From Candidatus Zymogenus sp. (lineage in GTDB: Bacteria > Desulfobacterota > Zymogenia > Zymogenales > Zymogenaceae): DNA of 5,868 nucleotides. Below are positions 5,499 to 5,868 of this stretch, in pieces. The stretch's first letter is position 1; each line of letters starts with the position of its first letter. The stretch is taken from positions 1 through 5,868 of the forward strand of contig JAUWME010000168.1 in NCBI GenBank assembly GCA_030613285.1, read 5' to 3'. Both the position numbers and the translations under genes were made by a program. The notes under the pieces were generated by a model. That model was not told the origin of the DNA. It was given only the letters and a program-made list of their open reading frames with translations, and searched no databases.

Positions 5499-5868
5499 TT
5501 AGAACAATCCCTTTACCAGACCGGTTTTGAGGTCGAGATCGACGTCAACGAAAACGGGTCGAGAGGGAAGCCCCGGCATGGTGCGCATGGCGCCGCATAG
5601 GGGAAATAGGAATCCCGCGCCCACGGATGCCTTGACGTCCCTGATGGGCAGTCTAAATCCTTTGGGAACACCTTTGAGTGTTGGATCGTGAGATAGCGAC
5701 AGGTGCGTTTTTGCCATACAGAGCGGTAGATCGGATAGTCCGATATCTGTGTAGAGCTTGATTTTTTTCTCCGCTTCGGGTGAATAGTCAACGCCGTCGG
5801 CACCGTAGATTTCGGTTGCGATGGTTTCGATTTTCTCCTTGATGGACATATCGTCTGTATAAAGGAGC
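5499..5868 (-). CDS. fhs: Formate-THF ligase, C-terminal part (gene runs off the right edge)
   Basis: The last 122 residues of formate-tetrahydrofolate ligase are present, and the frame is open to the window end. The enzyme uses ATP to join formate to THF, giving 10-formyl-THF, the entry step of the methyl branch. The recognisable C-terminal family sequence includes [62 protein letters not shown] and the terminal GLF. An ATG at 5849 is internal, because the residues before it (LLYTDD) continue the family sequence. It is the upstream neighbour of cooT and folD on the same strand, and FolD uses its product. Confidence 0.96.
   Translation of the reverse strand, partial: LLYTDDMSIKEKIETIATEIYGADGVDYSPEAEKKIKLYTDIGLSDLPLCMAKTHLSLSHDPTLKGVPKGFRLPIRDVKASVGAGFLFPLCGAMRTMPGLPSRPVFVDVDLDLKTGLVKGLF

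Noticed and set aside
5259..5600. A 113-codon plus-strand open frame across cooT and fhs
   Set aside because: It is antisense to two supported genes and spans their intergenic hairpin, with no family features.

Overview
The window comes from an anaerobic bacterium that uses the Wood-Ljungdahl (reductive acetyl-CoA) pathway. It holds nearly the whole methyl branch from formate to methyl-tetrahydrofolate (methyl-THF): the C-terminal part of formate-THF ligase (Fhs), bifunctional FolD, and a three-gene methylene-THF reductase of the MetV/MetF/RnfC-like type. It also holds a CooT-like small nickel protein, which is usually associated with carbon monoxide dehydrogenase (CODH). The gene families fit an acetogen, a syntroph or a sulfate-reducing Desulfobacterota-type organism. 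The sequence alone does not let me name the taxon.

Layout. Positions 94-3708 on the plus strand carry a tight operon-like set: a MetV domain fused to an RnfC-like NADH/FMN/Fe-S protein, a stand-alone MetV, and MetF. Gaps are 60 and 45 bases and each gene has a clear ribosome binding site. A strong rho-independent terminator follows at 3918-3949. Positions 5868-4108 on the minus strand carry fhs (cut by the right edge), cooT and folD, which converge on the first set.

The enzymes form one route. Fhs makes formyl-THF, FolD converts it through methenyl-THF to methylene-THF, and MetF reduces that to methyl-THF. The inferred electron path for the last step is NADH to the RnfC-like module (flavin and two [4Fe-4S] clusters), then the cysteine-rich MetV domains, then the MetF flavin. 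The fused plus free pair of MetV domains, which share twelve aligned cysteines, is the most notable coding feature.

The non-coding DNA is also structured. A G/T-rich degenerate repeat lies downstream of metF (plus strand). A related copy lies downstream of cooT (minus strand), so the two form a diverged inverted pair around folD. A shorter G/T-rich stretch follows folD. An 11-bp perfect hairpin between fhs and cooT overlaps the cooT ribosome binding site, and a 16-bp perfect palindrome lies upstream of the metV-rnfC gene. I found no tRNA, rRNA, CRISPR array or transposase gene.
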